Made by a program: the position numbers and the translations under genes. Source: Kosakonia sp. BYX6 (lineage in GTDB: Bacteria; Pseudomonadota; Gammaproteobacteria; Enterobacterales; Enterobacteriaceae). From it: DNA of 64,000 nucleotides. The notes beneath the pieces were generated by a model. That model did not search any database. It saw only the letters and a list, made by a program, of their open reading frames with translations, and was not told where the DNA came from. Positions 47,649-60,105 of this stretch are shown here, one piece after another. Position 1 is the stretch's first letter, and each line of letters begins with the position of its first letter. Where the stretch lies: positions 3,754,406 to 3,818,405 of the forward strand of contig NZ_CP151800.1 of the NCBI RefSeq assembly GCF_038449125.1, written 5' to 3'.

Positions 47649-47759
47649 GTTTCTTTCCTGAGACTGTGAACAAATGGACGGGTTTAATACTGGCGCTATG
47701 ATACGTCGCCTGTCAGCGCAAACACTAGCGTATCGGCTGATTTTCAGATGAAGGACATA

Positions 47760-47790
47760 AAAAGAAGCCGCCCTCAGGCGGCTCCTTTTA
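47760..47790 (-). terminator. tsf terminator
   Basis: agccgcc (47766-47772) / ggcggct (47777-47783); the minus strand continues tctttttatg. Confidence 0.82.
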
Positions 47791-47794
47791 TTGA

Positions 47795-48646
47795 TTAAGA
47801 CTGCTTGGACATTGCAGCAACTTCTGCTGCGAAGTCAGTCTCAACTTTCTCGATGCCTTCGCCCACTTCGAAGCGGATGAAGCCAGTCACGTCAGCGTTG
47901 TGCTCTTTCAGCAGCTGGCCAACAGATTTGCTCGGATCCATAACGAAAGGTTGGCCAGTCAGAGAAACTTCGCCGGTGAATTTCTTCATGCGGCCTTCAA
48001 CCATTTTCTCTGCGATTTCTTTCGGCTTGCCAGACTGCATGGCGATGTCCAGCTGAACCTGGTACTCTTTTTCTACCACTTCAGCAGACACATCTTCCGG
48101 TTTAACGAATTCCGGCTTGCTTGCAGCAACGTGCATTGCCAGTTGTTTAACCAGCTCCTGATCAGCGCCTTTCGCCGCAACCAGAACACCGATACGCGCA
48201 CCGTGCTGGTAGGAACCCAGAACTTCGCCTTCCAGGGAAGCAACACGACGGATGTTGATGTTCTCACCGATTTTAGCAACCAGCGCAACGCGTTCTTCTT
48301 CGAACTGCGTTTTCAGAACGTCAACGTCAGTGATTTTGCCAGCAACAGCGGCGTCCAGGACTTTGTTAGCAAATGCCTGGAAACCAGCATCTTTCGCGAC
48401 GAAGTCAGTCTGGCAGTTTACTTCCAGAATGATGCCGTAGGTGCCGTCGATCTTAGTGATGATCACGCCGTCAGCAGCAACGTTGCCTGCTTTTTTCGCT
48501 GCTTTGATAGCACCGGACTTACGCATGTTTTCGATTGCCAGCTCGATGTCGCCGTTCGCTTCAGTCAGTGCTTTTTTGCAATCCATCATGCCTGCGCCAG
48601 TACGTTCACGCAGCTCTTTTACCAGGGATGCGGTAATTTCAGCCAT
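47795..48646 (-). CDS. tsf: Elongation factor Ts
   Basis: This 283-aa nucleotide exchange factor for EF-Tu has the UBA-like start ([21 protein letters not shown]) and the [10 protein letters not shown] core that pushes out the Mg ion. Downstream of rpsB in the classical rpsB-tsf operon. Confidence 0.98.
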   Translation of the reverse strand: MAEITASLVKELRERTGAGMMDCKKALTEANGDIELAIENMRKSGAIKAAKKAGNVAADGVIITKIDGTYGIILEVNCQTDFVAKDAGFQAFANKVLDAAVAGKITDVDVLKTQFEEERVALVAKIGENINIRRVASLEGEVLGSYQHGARIGVLVAAKGADQELVKQLAMHVAASKPEFVKPEDVSAEVVEKEYQVQLDIAMQSGKPKEIAEKMVEGRMKKFTGEVSLTGQPFVMDPSKSVGQLLKEHNADVTGFIRFEVGEGIEKVETDFAAEVAAMSKQS

Positions 48647-48710
48647 TCTTTAATCCTCGGGAGAGATATGACCTGCCCGGTTCCAGGAACCAAACAGGCT
48701 TAAAAGTGAA

Positions 48711-48737
48711 AAAGGGGGCCATAGACAGGCCCCCTAA
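48711..48737 (-). terminator. rpsB-tsf attenuator hairpin
   Basis: gggggcc (48714-48720) / ggccccc (48728-48734). The minus strand then reads ctttttcacttt. It likely lets only part of the transcripts continue into tsf, setting the ratio of S2 to EF-Ts. Confidence 0.75.
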
Positions 48738-48786
48738 CCAAACTCGGTACTACCTGCTCAATAAGGGGCTCAAAGAGCGTGCCTTA

Positions 48787-49700
<914 letters not shown>

Positions 49701-49821
49701 TAGTTGTTGACGCAGTGTGCTGTTAATGATTCTCAATTTGGCACAAAGCTTGCCTGACTGTTACCATTGACAGCACTAATCCTGGTATAGTCGAAAAATT
49801 CGACACTGATGGGCACATTCC

Positions 49822-50613
49822 ATGGCTATCTCTATTAAAACTCCTGAAGAAATCGAAAAAATGCGCGTCGCCGGGCGTCTTGCCGCCGAAGTGTTGGAAA
49901 TGATCGAGCCGCATATCAAGCCGGGCGTCAGCACTGGCGAACTGGATCGCATCTGCAATGATTACATCGTCAACGAGCAGCACGCCATCTCTGCTTGCCT
50001 TGGCTATCACGGTTTTCCGAAGTCCGTTTGCATCTCTATTAATGAAGTGGTTTGTCACGGCATTCCGGATGATGAAAAACTGCTGAAAGACGGCGACGTG
50101 GTAAACATCGACGTCACCGTGATTAAAGACGAATACCACGGCGATACGTCCAAAATGTTCATCGTGGGTAAACCGACGATCCTCGGTGAGCGCCTGTGCC
50201 GTGTCACGCAAGAGAGCCTCTACCTGGCGTTGCGTATGGTAAAACCGGGTATTCGTCTGCGCACGCTCGGCGCGGCTATTCAGAAATATGTCGAAGGCGA
50301 AGGTTTTTCCGTGGTGCGCGAGTATTGCGGTCACGGTATCGGTCGCGGTTTCCACGAAGAGCCGCAGGTGCTGCATTATGATGCGGATGATGGCGGTGTG
50401 GTGTTGAAAGCGGGCATGACCTTTACCGTTGAACCGATGGTGAATGCCGGTGATTACCGCATTCGTACCATGAAAGATGGCTGGACAGTCAAAACCAAAG
50501 ACCGCAGCCTGTCGGCGCAATATGAGCACACTATCGTGGTCACTGAAACCGGCTGCGAAATCCTGACGCTGCGTAAAGACGACACCATCGAGGCTGTACT
50601 TACCGCCGCCTGA
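49822..50613 (+). CDS. map: Methionine aminopeptidase
   Basis: This 263-aa pita-bread-fold metalloprotease removes initiator Met. Metal ligands are Asp97 and Asp108 (VNIDVTVIKDEYHGDT), the His in YCGHGIGRGFHEEP, and Glu residues in FTVEPMV and QYEHTIVV. His79 is in VCHGIP. It is divergent from rpsB. Confidence 0.98.
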   Translation: MAISIKTPEEIEKMRVAGRLAAEVLEMIEPHIKPGVSTGELDRICNDYIVNEQHAISACLGYHGFPKSVCISINEVVCHGIPDDEKLLKDGDVVNIDVTVIKDEYHGDTSKMFIVGKPTILGERLCRVTQESLYLALRMVKPGIRLRTLGAAIQKYVEGEGFSVVREYCGHGIGRGFHEEPQVLHYDADDGGVVLKAGMTFTVEPMVNAGDYRIRTMKDGWTVKTKDRSLSAQYEHTIVVTETGCEILTLRKDDTIEAVLTAA

Positions 50614-50637
50614 TCCAAGCTTTACTCAATGTTATCG

Positions 50638-50665
50638 ACGGTCCGCTATGCGGGCCGTTTTTTTA
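50638..50665 (+). terminator. map terminator
   Basis: acggtccgc (50638-50646) / gcgggccgt (50650-50658) with one G-U pair, followed by T7. Confidence 0.88.
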
Positions 50666-50769
50666 GCTGCCCTTTCCGCCCGGGTCATACATATAAACGA
50701 CTTTTCATTTCTCATTATCTCTTTTAATTTGTTTCGCAGTGTATTCACACGCCAAATGGGTGGCAAATA

Positions 50770-53445
50770 ATGAGCAATCTCTCTTCCGAACAATTCGTCA
50801 GCACCGTAAAACCCACCCTTCCCGGTCAGCCTGAACATCCAGGCGTTTGGCCGAAAGACGAACTCAATTGCGCGAGCATTAAAGCGCGTATTGATACTTT
50901 TCAGCAGTGGCTGGGGCATGTGTTTGACGCCGGGATTTCGGCCGAGCAATTGATTGAAGCGCGCACCGAGTTTATCGATCAACTCTTGCAGCGTTTATGG
51001 CTGGAATACGGTTTTGGTGACGTTGGGGATACCGCGCTGGTTGCGGTCGGCGGTTATGGTCGTGGCGAGTTGCATCCATTATCCGATATCGACTTGCTGA
51101 TTCTCAGCCGGACAAAATTGCCGGATGAGCAGGCGCAGAAAATCGGTGAGCTACTGACCTTATTGTGGGATGTGAAGCTGGAAGTTGGCCACAGCGTCCG
51201 CACGTTTGACGAATGCTTACAGGAAGGTTTATCGGATCTTACCGTCGCTACCAACCTTATCGAATCACGTCTTTTAGTGGGTGATGTTGCACTGTTCCTG
51301 GAACTGCAAAAGCACATTTTCAGCGATAATTTCTGGCCTTCCGAAACGTTCTTCCCGGCCAAAGTGGTGGAGCAAAACGAACGTCACCAACGCTATCACG
51401 GCACCAGCTATAACCTTGAGCCGGATATAAAAAGCAGCCCCGGCGGCCTGCGCGATATCCATACGTTGCAGTGGGTGGCTCGCCGCCATTTTGGCGCAAC
51501 TTCGCTGGATGAGATGGTGGGTTTTGGTTTTCTGACCGAAGCCGAACGCAATGAATTGAATGAGTGTCTGCATCTGCTGTGGCGTATTCGCTTCGCGCTG
51601 CATTTAGAGGTCAATCGCTACGATAACCGGCTGCTGTTCGACAGGCAGTTAAGCGTCGCTCAGCGTCTGAATTATGTCGGCGAAGGCAACCAGCCCGTTG
51701 AACATATGATGAAAGATTTCTTCCGCGTCACCCGCCGCGTGGCGGAACTGAATCAGATGCTGCTCCAGTTGTTCGACGACGCGATTCTGGCGCTGACCAC
51801 CGATGAGAAACCCCGCCCAATTGATGATGAATTCCAGCTGCGCGGCACGCTGATTGACCTGCGTGATGAAACGCTGTTTATCCGCGAGCCGCAGGCGATT
51901 TTACGCATGTTCTACATTATGGTGCGCAACAGCACCATTACCGGCATCTACTCCGCCACGTTGCGCCATCTGCGCCACGCGCGCCGCCATCTGACACAGC
52001 CGCTTTGCTACATTGCCGAAGCGCGTTCGATTTTCCTCAGCATGCTGCGCCACCCCGGCGCGGTCAGCCGCGGTTTGCTGCCCATGCACCGCCACAGCGT
52101 GTTGTGGGCCTATATGCCGCAGTGGTCGCACATTGTCGGCCAAATGCAGTTCGATCTTTTCCACGCCTACACCGTTGATGAACACACCATTCGCGTGTTG
52201 CTGAAGCTGGAGAGTTTTGCCAAAGAGGAGACGCGTAATAAGCATCCGCTCTGTGTCGAGTTGTGGCCGCGCCTTACCCACCCGGAGCTGATTCTGATTG
52301 CGGCGTTGTTCCACGATATCGCCAAAGGCCGTGGCGGCGATCACTCGGTGTTAGGTGCGCAGGACGTGCTGAAGTTCGCCGAACTCCACGGGCTGAATTC
52401 CCGGGAAACCCAACTGGTGGCCTGGCTGGTGCGTCATCACTTGTTAATGTCGGTAACCGCGCAACGCCGCGATATTCAGGATCCGGAAGTGATCAAACAG
52501 TTCGCCGAAGAGGTGCAAACGGAAAACCGCCTGCGCTTCCTCGTCTGCCTGACGGTCGCGGATATCTGCGCAACCAATGAAACGCTGTGGAACAGCTGGA
52601 AGCAGAGCCTGTTGCGCGAACTCTATTTCGCCACTGAGAAGCAGCTGCGCCGGGGAATGCAAAACACGCCGGATATGCGCGAGCGCGTGCGCCATCATCA
52701 GTTGCAGGCGTTGGCATTACTGCGCATGGATAATATTGATGAAGAGCTGTTGCATCAGATTTGGGCGCGCTGTCGCGCCAACTATTTTGTGCGCCACAGC
52801 CCAAACCAACTGGCCTGGCATGCGCGGCATCTGCTGCAACATGATCTCAGTAAGCCGATGATTTTACTCAGCCCACAGGCCACTCGCGGCGGTACGGAGA
52901 TCTTTATCTGGAGTCCAGACAGACCCTATCTGTTCGCTGCGGTGTGTGCCGAACTCGATAGGCGTAATCTCAGCGTGCATGACGCGCAGATCTTTACCAC
53001 GCGCGATGGCATGGCGATGGATACCTTTATTGTGCTGGAGCCGGACGGCAGCCCGCTGTCCGCCGATCGCCATGACGCGATCTGCTTCGGGCTGGAGCAA
53101 GCGATCACGCAACACACCTGGCAGCCACCGCAGCCGCGTCGTCAACCGGCCAAGTTGCGTCATTTCACCGTCGATACCGAGGTGAATTTCCTGCCGACGC
53201 ATACCGAAAGAAAATCGTTCCTTGAATTGATTGCCCTTGACCAACCGGGGCTGCTGGCGCGGGTCGGCCAGGTTTTTGCCGACCTTGGAATTTCGCTGCA
53301 TGGGGCAAGAATTACAACCATTGGTGAGCGAGTAGAAGATTTATTCATAATCGCGACTGCCGACCGGCGTGGCCTTAATAATGTGCTGCAAAAGGAGGTA
53401 CAACAACGGTTGACAGAGGCCCTCAATCCAAACGATAAAGGGTGA
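50770..53445 (+). CDS. glnD: Bifunctional uridylyltransferase/uridylyl-removing enzyme
   Basis: This 891-aa sensor of glutamine uridylylates or deuridylylates PII proteins (GlnB/GlnK). The nucleotidyltransferase motif is [19 protein letters not shown], then the HD hydrolase domain ([15 protein letters not shown]). Two C-terminal ACT domains follow (about 700-890) that bind glutamine. Length is close to E. coli (890). Confidence 0.97.
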   Translation: MSNLSSEQFVSTVKPTLPGQPEHPGVWPKDELNCASIKARIDTFQQWLGHVFDAGISAEQLIEARTEFIDQLLQRLWLEYGFGDVGDTALVAVGGYGRGELHPLSDIDLLILSRTKLPDEQAQKIGELLTLLWDVKLEVGHSVRTFDECLQEGLSDLTVATNLIESRLLVGDVALFLELQKHIFSDNFWPSETFFPAKVVEQNERHQRYHGTSYNLEPDIKSSPGGLRDIHTLQWVARRHFGATSLDEMVGFGFLTEAERNELNECLHLLWRIRFALHLEVNRYDNRLLFDRQLSVAQRLNYVGEGNQPVEHMMKDFFRVTRRVAELNQMLLQLFDDAILALTTDEKPRPIDDEFQLRGTLIDLRDETLFIREPQAILRMFYIMVRNSTITGIYSATLRHLRHARRHLTQPLCYIAEARSIFLSMLRHPGAVSRGLLPMHRHSVLWAYMPQWSHIVGQMQFDLFHAYTVDEHTIRVLLKLESFAKEETRNKHPLCVELWPRLTHPELILIAALFHDIAKGRGGDHSVLGAQDVLKFAELHGLNSRETQLVAWLVRHHLLMSVTAQRRDIQDPEVIKQFAEEVQTENRLRFLVCLTVADICATNETLWNSWKQSLLRELYFATEKQLRRGMQNTPDMRERVRHHQLQALALLRMDNIDEELLHQIWARCRANYFVRHSPNQLAWHARHLLQHDLSKPMILLSPQATRGGTEIFIWSPDRPYLFAAVCAELDRRNLSVHDAQIFTTRDGMAMDTFIVLEPDGSPLSADRHDAICFGLEQAITQHTWQPPQPRRQPAKLRHFTVDTEVNFLPTHTERKSFLELIALDQPGLLARVGQVFADLGISLHGARITTIGERVEDLFIIATADRRGLNNVLQKEVQQRLTEALNPNDKG

Positions 53446-53479
53446 TTGTTTTTTTACACAAGATGGAAAGAGTTAAACA

Positions 53480-54304
53480 ATGCAGCAGTTACAGAACGTT
53501 ATTGAGGCCGCTTTCGAGCGTCGCGCAGAGATTACCCCGGCAAATGTAGATACTGTTACCCGCGAAGCGGTGAACCAGGTTATCGCTCTGCTTGATTCAG
53601 GCGCACTGCGCGTCGCAGAAAAAATTGAGGGTCAGTGGGTGACCCACCAGTGGTTGAAGAAAGCCGTTCTGCTCTCTTTTCGCATTAACGATAACCAGGT
53701 TATCGACGGTGCGGAAAGCCGCTACTTTGATAAAGTGCCGATGAAATTCGCCGACTATGACGACGCGCGTTTCCAGAAAGAAGGTTTCCGCGTAGTACCG
53801 CCAGCCGCGGTGCGCCAGGGTGCATTCATCGCGCGCAACACGGTTCTGATGCCGTCTTACGTTAACATCGGTGCTTTCGTTGACGAAGGAACGATGGTTG
53901 ATACCTGGGCGACTGTCGGTTCTTGTGCGCAGATCGGTAAAAACGTGCACCTTTCCGGTGGCGTAGGGATTGGTGGCGTTCTGGAGCCATTGCAGGCAAA
54001 TCCGACTATCATTGAAGATAATTGTTTCATCGGCGCGCGCTCCGAGGTTGTGGAAGGCGTTATCGTTGAAGAAGGTTCTGTGATTTCGATGGGCGTTTAT
54101 ATCGGTCAGAGCACCCGTATTTACGATCGCGAAACCGGTGAAGTGCATTACGGTCGCGTACCGGCTGGCTCCGTGGTTGTTTCCGGCAACCTGCCGTCAA
54201 AAGATGGCAAATACAGCCTGTACTGCGCTGTTATCGTGAAAAAAGTGGATGCTAAAACGCGCGGTAAGGTAGGCATTAACGAGTTGCTGCGTACCATCGA
54301 CTAA
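53480..54304 (+). CDS. dapD: Tetrahydrodipicolinate N-succinyltransferase
   Basis: This 274-aa left-handed beta-helix trimer of the lysine/diaminopimelate pathway has hexapeptide repeats in the middle ([20 protein letters not shown]) and the substrate-binding N-terminal helical domain before them. It is preceded by a ribosome site 34 bases after glnD. Confidence 0.97.
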   Translation: MQQLQNVIEAAFERRAEITPANVDTVTREAVNQVIALLDSGALRVAEKIEGQWVTHQWLKKAVLLSFRINDNQVIDGAESRYFDKVPMKFADYDDARFQKEGFRVVPPAAVRQGAFIARNTVLMPSYVNIGAFVDEGTMVDTWATVGSCAQIGKNVHLSGGVGIGGVLEPLQANPTIIEDNCFIGARSEVVEGVIVEEGSVISMGVYIGQSTRIYDRETGEVHYGRVPAGSVVVSGNLPSKDGKYSLYCAVIVKKVDAKTRGKVGINELLRTID

Positions 54305-54310
54305 GCCTTT

Positions 54311-54333
54311 CCCTCTCCCTGTTTGGGAGAGGG
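54311..54333 (+). terminator. Hairpin after dapD
   Basis: Nine-base perfect stem ccctctccc (54311-54319) / gggagaggg (54325-54333). It has no T run, so it may be a transcript stabiliser or a Rho-linked end rather than an intrinsic terminator. Confidence 0.55.
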
Positions 54334-54425
54334 TGATATATCCCGCCTTTTTTGCATTCATAGGTGGCAAAAATAGATTTTTTCGTTAATTATTCATAGG
54401 TTATGTTGAGCTTAAGGGTACCGCT

Positions 54426-54815
54426 ATGTACGATAATCTGAAAAGTTTAGGCATTACCAATCCCGATGAAATCGATCGCTATAGCCTCCGCCAGGAAGCC
54501 AATAACGATATCCTGAAAATCTATTTTCATAAGGACAAAGGCGAGTTTTTTGCCAAGAGCGTCAAATTCAAATACCCACGCCAGCGCAAAACGGTGGTCG
54601 CCGACGGTGTTGGTCAGGGGTATAAAGAAGTGCAGGAAATTAGCCCGAACCTACGCTATGTCATTGATGAGCTTGATCAAATATGCCAACGCGATCGTAC
54701 TGAAGTCGATCTGAAACGTAAGATCCTTGACGATTTGCGCCACCTTGAAAGCGTCGTGACCAATAAGATCAACGAAATCGAATCCGATCTTGAGAAATTG
54801 ACGCGCGGGAAATAA
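54426..54815 (+). CDS. yaeH: DUF3461 family protein YaeH
   Basis: This 129-aa protein matches E. coli YaeH (128 aa): [20 protein letters not shown] basic middle region and a coiled-coil-like C-terminus ([20 protein letters not shown]) are visible. Function unknown. Monocistronic, between dapD and a REP element. Confidence 0.93.
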   Translation: MYDNLKSLGITNPDEIDRYSLRQEANNDILKIYFHKDKGEFFAKSVKFKYPRQRKTVVADGVGQGYKEVQEISPNLRYVIDELDQICQRDRTEVDLKRKILDDLRHLESVVTNKINEIESDLEKLTRGK

Positions 54816-54825
54816 CAGCATTACG

Positions 54826-54898
54826 CCAGATGGCGCTTCGCTTATCAGACCTACACAGCGTTGTAGGCTGGGAAAGCGAAGCCGCCACCCGGCAAAAA
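54826..54898. repeat. REP/BIME-type palindromic repeat between yaeH and cdaR
   Basis: It contains gccagatggcgcttcgctta, a central tacacagcgttgta palindrome, then gggaaagcgaagccgccacccggc. The two halves are inverted copies of a ggcgcttcgctt core. Located in a convergent intergenic gap, the usual site of enterobacterial REPs. Confidence 0.75.
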
Positions 54899-54899
54899 A

Positions 54900-56057
54900 T
54901 CAGCGTTGCTCGTCCAACTGCAGCGCCACATACAGCAGCAATCTGTCGTCGAAATTCCCCAAATCCAACCCTGTCAGTTCAGAGATCCGATTCAGGCGAT
55001 ATTCCAGAGTATTACGGTGAATAAATAGCGCCTTAGACGTTGCGAGCGGTTGCACATTGTGACGAAACCAAGCCGCCAGCGTCCGGCGCAACAAACCATT
55101 ATTGTCCATCGCTTTTAAGCGCGATAACGGGCGCGCCAGTTCATTGGCCTGCCAGCCACCACGCAAGCTGTCGAGCAGCACTGGCAACATCAAATCCTGG
55201 TAAAAATAACTCCGGCTTTCCGGCATGCGCTGCTTACCCACCATCATGGTGGTGCGCGCCGTACGGTAGGAACGCGCAATGCTGCCTGGGCCAGTAAAGT
55301 AGTTCCCCAGCGCGACGCGAAAACGCAACTGGCCATTCTCTTTCATACGCGTGATCAGCTGTTCCACGCGCTTGCGATGATCTTCAGCATCCCAGCGGCC
55401 AAACTGATTCAATGCGGGTTTCAGCACCACCATCTCGGTGAGCGAGACAATGGCGATCAAGTTATTACGCTCCGGCGTGGTCAGGGCGTTTTGCAGTTGC
55501 TGCAACTCCGCCATTGCGCTGTCTACGCCCAACTGACCGCTGTCGACTTCTACCACCGCGACCACACGCGGCTGGTTTAGATCAATGCCTAAACGCTGCG
55601 CCCACTCAGTGAGTGCGGGAGTATGCTCTTCGGCCTGAATCAGGTTCATCACTAGCTCTTCGCGCAGGCGGCTATCCTGCGCCAGCAAATGCATCAGACG
55701 GGACTGTTCCAGCATCATTTCGGCGGTCATACAGACTAATTCGCCATATTTGCGCAATGTTTCGGGCTCGCCCGTCAGACCGATAACACCGACAATTTCA
55801 CCTTCCAGACGCAATGGCAGGTTGATACCCTGACGCACACCATGCAGATGGCGCGCCACGGCGTCATCGATATCGACAACGCGTCCCTGAGAAAGCACCA
55901 GCAATGCACCTTCGTGCAATTCCCCAATTCGTTCCCGGTCACCACTTCCGATGATGCGGCCACGTGCATCCATCACGTTAATGTTTGTATCAATGATGCG
56001 CATCGTGCGCGCCACGATATCCTGTGCCATTTTGGTATCAAGATGCCAGCCAGCCAT
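54900..56057 (-). CDS. cdaR: Carbohydrate diacid regulator
   Basis: This 385-aa transcription factor senses glucarate, galactarate or glycerate. The start at 56057 (MAGWHLDTKMAQDIVART) removes 45 spurious codons. The N-terminal sugar-diacid-recognition domain is followed by a GGDEF-like middle and a C-terminal PucR-type HTH (ATSKALFIHRNTLEYRLNRI). The same length as E. coli CdaR. The target gar/gud operons are not in this window. Confidence 0.96.
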   Translation of the reverse strand: MAGWHLDTKMAQDIVARTMRIIDTNINVMDARGRIIGSGDRERIGELHEGALLVLSQGRVVDIDDAVARHLHGVRQGINLPLRLEGEIVGVIGLTGEPETLRKYGELVCMTAEMMLEQSRLMHLLAQDSRLREELVMNLIQAEEHTPALTEWAQRLGIDLNQPRVVAVVEVDSGQLGVDSAMAELQQLQNALTTPERNNLIAIVSLTEMVVLKPALNQFGRWDAEDHRKRVEQLITRMKENGQLRFRVALGNYFTGPGSIARSYRTARTTMMVGKQRMPESRSYFYQDLMLPVLLDSLRGGWQANELARPLSRLKAMDNNGLLRRTLAAWFRHNVQPLATSKALFIHRNTLEYRLNRISELTGLDLGNFDDRLLLYVALQLDEQR

Positions 56058-56178
56058 GTAACCCTCCCCTGTGCAGAGCCCAAGCATATGGGAGAACACA
56101 ATAGTCTGCATTGTGCAGATGCACAAAGCGGAGGCGAGAAGTGTGAAGTTGTGGAAGGCCTCACAAAATAAATGGAAA

Positions 56179-56212
56179 GCCCCTCCTCCCATGAATCGGG
56201 AAGAGGGTTTTG
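56179..56212 (-). terminator. Hairpin after degP
   Basis: cccctcctccc pairs with gggaagaggg around a short loop (about 56180-56207); the T tract on the minus strand is interrupted. Confidence 0.5.
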
Positions 56213-56217
56213 AAGGG

Positions 56218-57651
56218 TTACTGCATCAGAAGATAGATGGAGGTATCACCACGCTGGATGTTCAACGCCAGCACAGAAGGTTTGCTGTCGAGGATTTTGC
56301 GCAACTCAGCGATGTTTTTCACCGGCTGCTGGTTCGCACCGAGAATCACATCACCTTTTTTCAGGCCGATTTGCGCAGCCGGGGTGTTGGGTTTCACCGC
56401 GTTAACCACTACGCCGCCATCTTTACCTTTGTTGCTCATTTCCGCACCTTCAATACCGCTGAAGATGGTGCTGGATTCCACCTGATTCTGGCTGCTTTGT
56501 TGCAGCTCCAGCGTGATATTCACCGGCTTGCCGTCACGCAGCATACCGAGCGCGACTTTGCTACCGATCGGCATAGAACCGACTTCGGCACGCAGCGCCG
56601 CAAAGCTGCTGATAGGTTTACCGTTCAGAGAGGTAATCACGTCACCCGCTTTCACACCGGCTTTCGCCGCAGCGGAATTTGGCATCACCTGGCTGACGAA
56701 CGCACCGCGCTGGGCATCGACTTTCATCGCTTTCGCCAGCTCTGAGTTCAGCTCGGTTCCCAAAATACCCAGTTCACCGCGACGCACCTGGCCGTACTGC
56801 ACCATCTGCCCAGTAAGGCTTTTCACCATATTACTCGGGATAGCGAAGCCGATACCGATGTTGCCGCCGTCCGGCGCGAGAATAGCGGTGTTGATACCAA
56901 TCAGTTCACCGTTCAGGTTAACCAGCGCGCCACCGGAGTTACCGCGGTTAATCGCGGCGTCAGTCTGAATAAAGTTTTCGTAGTTTTGCGCGTTCAGACC
57001 GCTGCGGCCCAGCGCAGAAACGATCCCGGATGTCACGGTTTCACCCAGACCGAACGGGTTACCAATTGCGACGGTGTAATCACCCACGCGCAGCGCATCG
57101 GAATCCGCCAGTTTAATTGCGGTCAGGTTTTTCGGATCCTGGATTTGAATCAGAGCGATATCAGAACGCGGGTCTTTACCCACTACTTTGGCGTCAAATT
57201 TACGCCCGTCGCTCAGTTGTACTTTGATGGTGCTGGCGTTATCAACAACGTGATTGTTGGTGACCACATAGCCTTTCGCCGCATCAATAATCACCCCGGA
57301 ACCCAGCGCCATAAATTTCTGCTGCTGGCCGCCGCCCTGCCCGTCCTGACCACCACCCTGACAGAATGGAGAACTCTGGAACGGTGAACCGTCCTGACAG
57401 AACGGTGAATTATCACCAAAGAACTGCTGGAAGTTGCGCGGCATGCGCGGCGTATTTACGGTGGTGCTGCCTTCGACATTAATACTCACGACCGACGGCA
57501 TAACTTTTTCCAGCATCGGCGCGAGGCTTGGCATTTGCTGCGATGTTGTGGCTGTAGAAGATACTGTTTCCGCTGCCATAGCAGACAGTGGAGACAGCGC
57601 TAAACTTAAACTCAAAGCCAGTGCACTCATTGCTAACGTGGTTTTTTTCAT
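56218..57651 (-). CDS. degP: Periplasmic serine protease/chaperone DegP (HtrA)
   Basis: This 477-aa protein has a signal peptide ending SAMA before AETVSS. Catalytic triad motifs are VVTNNHVVDN (His), DIALIQI (Asp) and GNSGGALVNL (Ser). The LA loop contains the cysteine pair (SPFCQDGSPFQSSPFCQGGG). Two PDZ domains follow. It degrades misfolded envelope proteins as a cage-forming oligomer. A sigma-E promoter lies upstream. Confidence 0.98.
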   Translation of the reverse strand: MKKTTLAMSALALSLSLALSPLSAMAAETVSSTATTSQQMPSLAPMLEKVMPSVVSINVEGSTTVNTPRMPRNFQQFFGDNSPFCQDGSPFQSSPFCQGGGQDGQGGGQQQKFMALGSGVIIDAAKGYVVTNNHVVDNASTIKVQLSDGRKFDAKVVGKDPRSDIALIQIQDPKNLTAIKLADSDALRVGDYTVAIGNPFGLGETVTSGIVSALGRSGLNAQNYENFIQTDAAINRGNSGGALVNLNGELIGINTAILAPDGGNIGIGFAIPSNMVKSLTGQMVQYGQVRRGELGILGTELNSELAKAMKVDAQRGAFVSQVMPNSAAAKAGVKAGDVITSLNGKPISSFAALRAEVGSMPIGSKVALGMLRDGKPVNITLELQQSSQNQVESSTIFSGIEGAEMSNKGKDGGVVVNAVKPNTPAAQIGLKKGDVILGANQQPVKNIAELRKILDSKPSVLALNIQRGDTSIYLLMQ

Positions 57652-57700
57652 GTCTCTCAATCTCATTACTGATTAACGCGAACTGCTGTGTATGTGTCAC

Positions 57701-57727
57701 TCAGAGTCGATTTATAGCGTGAAGTTC
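57701..57727 (-). promoter_or_regulatory. Sigma-E promoter of degP
   Basis: The minus strand reads GAACTT, a 16-base spacer, then TCTGA, matching the sigma-E consensus and the E. coli degP promoter. A weak CpxR-like half site (gtaaa near 57770) lies further upstream. Confidence 0.85.
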
Positions 57728-57786
57728 AGGCCTTAAGCGTCTGGAAAAAGTAAAAATTTATTGTCGTTCTTTACAATTGAGCGGTG

Positions 57787-59301
57787 TTATTCCACCGCCA
57801 TCAAACGACGATATTCATCCCATGAATATAGATCGGTCATGCCGCTGATATAATCCTGAATTAATCGACAACGGTGATAATACTCCAGCACCGGGTACTC
57901 TGCCGTGTCAGGCGATAATTTACTTACCGCTTCGACATAGGCCAGCCGGTGGCGCGTCGACAGTTTATGAAACAGGCGCGATTCAATCGGGAAACGACGC
58001 AGACGCTCTTTTTCCACCAGCTCGGTAAAGTCCGCCAGCGATAATTGCAACAACGGGCGGTAAATTTCCAGCAATCCACTGATGACGCGGTAACCCTGTA
58101 ATTCCAGTTGCTCAACATCGGGATGGCTGAACACCTGTTTAATGGCGACGTTTTTATATAATTCAAGGAGCTGGCTAAATCCGCTGTCATCTTCCAACAG
58201 CGCATGATTGAATTCGCCGTTAAAAATCTGCGGTAAGTTATCAATAAAACGTTGTGCCGCGTAAGGCACCAGTTTATTGAGCGTGTTGACGCGCAAATAC
58301 ATAAAGAATTGATCTTCTGCGCTGCGGCTCATGGAATTAACGCGCGATTTATCCCAGGCATTTTCCACAACCTGAGCAAACAGCGAGCCTTTTTCATGCG
58401 TGCCCCAGGCGTCATAAAGATGCTGATAAAGTTGCTCCGCCGTGAAAATTCGTTTTTCCACCGCATCTTCCAAATCGGCCACGCAATAAGAGATATCGTC
58501 TGCGGCTTCCATTATCCACGTCAATGGAAAGCGACTATAAGTGTCGAGGTTTAATTCTTTACGTAACCGCTCAACATAGGCTTCTTCAGAGAAATAATAA
58601 CCGGGTTTTTTCATTAAATAACTGTGAGATGCCGGCGGTTCACCCACCCACCATGCCGGACGTGTGTATTTTAAAATACAGCCGACCTGCGCCCAGGTCA
58701 GATTCATGCGCATGAGGGTGTGCACCATGCGAATACCCTGCGCATTACCTTCAAACTGGCTTAAATCATGGCGCACTTTTCTGCGTAACGTATTGAGACT
58801 GTCTTCGCCTTCGCGCAGGCGCAACGCAACCACTTCACAACGATCGTCCGACAACGGTTGGCTAACGGCGTCGTCCGGGGACAAACGCTGGCGGAACCAG
58901 TCATTGATCGCCGCTTCGCCAAAATGACCGAACGGTGGGTTGCCGATGTCGTGCATCAGGCAGGCCATCTCAACGATACTTTCAAAAGGCCCCGTCAACT
59001 CATCCAGGCCGTACGTTTCCAGCAGGCGCTGCTCTTTCAGGCGGCTGAGGATCTCTTTGGCGATATAGCGCCCAACTTGCTGCACTTCAAGAGAATGTGT
59101 CAGACGCGTGCGCACCGCCGCGTTGCGCTCCAGAGGAAAAACCTGGGTCTTTTGCTGCAATCGTCGAATGGCGGGAGAATTGATGATGCGTCCACGATCG
59201 CTTTCAAAAATACGCAGGATTTCGTGCTCGGTTTTCACGCCCTGCGGCGAACGATAACGACGATGCCAGTTTATCTTGTTGCGAAAATCGATCTCGGCCA
59301 T
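57787..59301 (-). CDS. dgt: Deoxyguanosinetriphosphate triphosphohydrolase
   Basis: This 504-aa HD-domain enzyme cleaves dGTP to deoxyguanosine and triphosphate. The start at 59301 ([18 protein letters not shown]) is family-typical. HD residues are in [10 protein letters not shown] and [18 protein letters not shown]. It is divergent from mtn, as in E. coli. Confidence 0.97.
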   Translation of the reverse strand: MAEIDFRNKINWHRRYRSPQGVKTEHEILRIFESDRGRIINSPAIRRLQQKTQVFPLERNAAVRTRLTHSLEVQQVGRYIAKEILSRLKEQRLLETYGLDELTGPFESIVEMACLMHDIGNPPFGHFGEAAINDWFRQRLSPDDAVSQPLSDDRCEVVALRLREGEDSLNTLRRKVRHDLSQFEGNAQGIRMVHTLMRMNLTWAQVGCILKYTRPAWWVGEPPASHSYLMKKPGYYFSEEAYVERLRKELNLDTYSRFPLTWIMEAADDISYCVADLEDAVEKRIFTAEQLYQHLYDAWGTHEKGSLFAQVVENAWDKSRVNSMSRSAEDQFFMYLRVNTLNKLVPYAAQRFIDNLPQIFNGEFNHALLEDDSGFSQLLELYKNVAIKQVFSHPDVEQLELQGYRVISGLLEIYRPLLQLSLADFTELVEKERLRRFPIESRLFHKLSTRHRLAYVEAVSKLSPDTAEYPVLEYYHRCRLIQDYISGMTDLYSWDEYRRLMAVE

Positions 59302-59406
59302 TTCCTCTCCTGTGCATAGCCTCACGGGTATCATGCAATTGTGTATGCCATGATAGACTATGCCTCGAAAACGTAATCCTGTCTTATCACATTAGCGAGT
59401 ATCTCC

Positions 59407-60105
59407 ATGAAAATTGGCATCATTGGTGCAATGGAAGAAGAAGTTACGCTGCTGCGTGACAAAATCGAGAACCGTCAAACGCTGAATATTGGCGGGAGCG
59501 AAATCTACACCGGTACGCTAAATGGTACAGAAGTCGCACTGCTGAAATCAGGTATTGGCAAAGTGGCCGCCGCGATGGGCGCAACCTTGCTGCTGGAACG
59601 TTGTAAGCCGGATGTGATTATCAACACAGGCTCTGCGGGCGGTCTGGCCGCGACACTGAAAGTGGGTGATATCGTGGTTTCCGACGAAGCGCGTTATCAC
59701 GATGCCGATGTTACCGCTTTTGGCTATGAATATGGCCAGTTGCCAGGTTGCCCGGCAGGCTTTAAAGCCGACGGCAAACTGGTTGCGGCGGCAGAAGCCT
59801 GCATCGGCGAGCTGAAACTGAATGCGGTACGCGGGCTGATTGTCAGCGGCGATGCGTTTATCAATGGTTCTGTGGGTCTGGCAAAAATTCGTCACAACTT
59901 CCCGCAGGCGATTGCCGTGGAAATGGAAGCGACCGCGATTGCGCATGTCTGCCATAACTTTGGCGTGCCGTTTGTGGTGGTTCGCGCCATTTCTGATGTG
60001 GCGGATCAGCAATCCCACCTGAGCTTTGATGAGTTCCTGGTGGTGGCTGCGAAGCAATCCAGCCTGATGGTTGAAACCCTGGTGCAGAAACTGGCACGTG
60101 GCTAA
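59407..60105 (+). CDS. mtn: 5'-methylthioadenosine/S-adenosylhomocysteine nucleosidase
   Basis: This 232-aa purine-nucleoside-phosphorylase-fold enzyme of methionine salvage and AI-2 precursor formation has [13 protein letters not shown] (catalytic Glu12), NTGSAGGL and [11 protein letters not shown] (catalytic Asp). btuF overlaps its end by 8 bases. Confidence 0.98.
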   Translation: MKIGIIGAMEEEVTLLRDKIENRQTLNIGGSEIYTGTLNGTEVALLKSGIGKVAAAMGATLLLERCKPDVIINTGSAGGLAATLKVGDIVVSDEARYHDADVTAFGYEYGQLPGCPAGFKADGKLVAAAEACIGELKLNAVRGLIVSGDAFINGSVGLAKIRHNFPQAIAVEMEATAIAHVCHNFGVPFVVVRAISDVADQQSHLSFDEFLVVAAKQSSLMVETLVQKLARG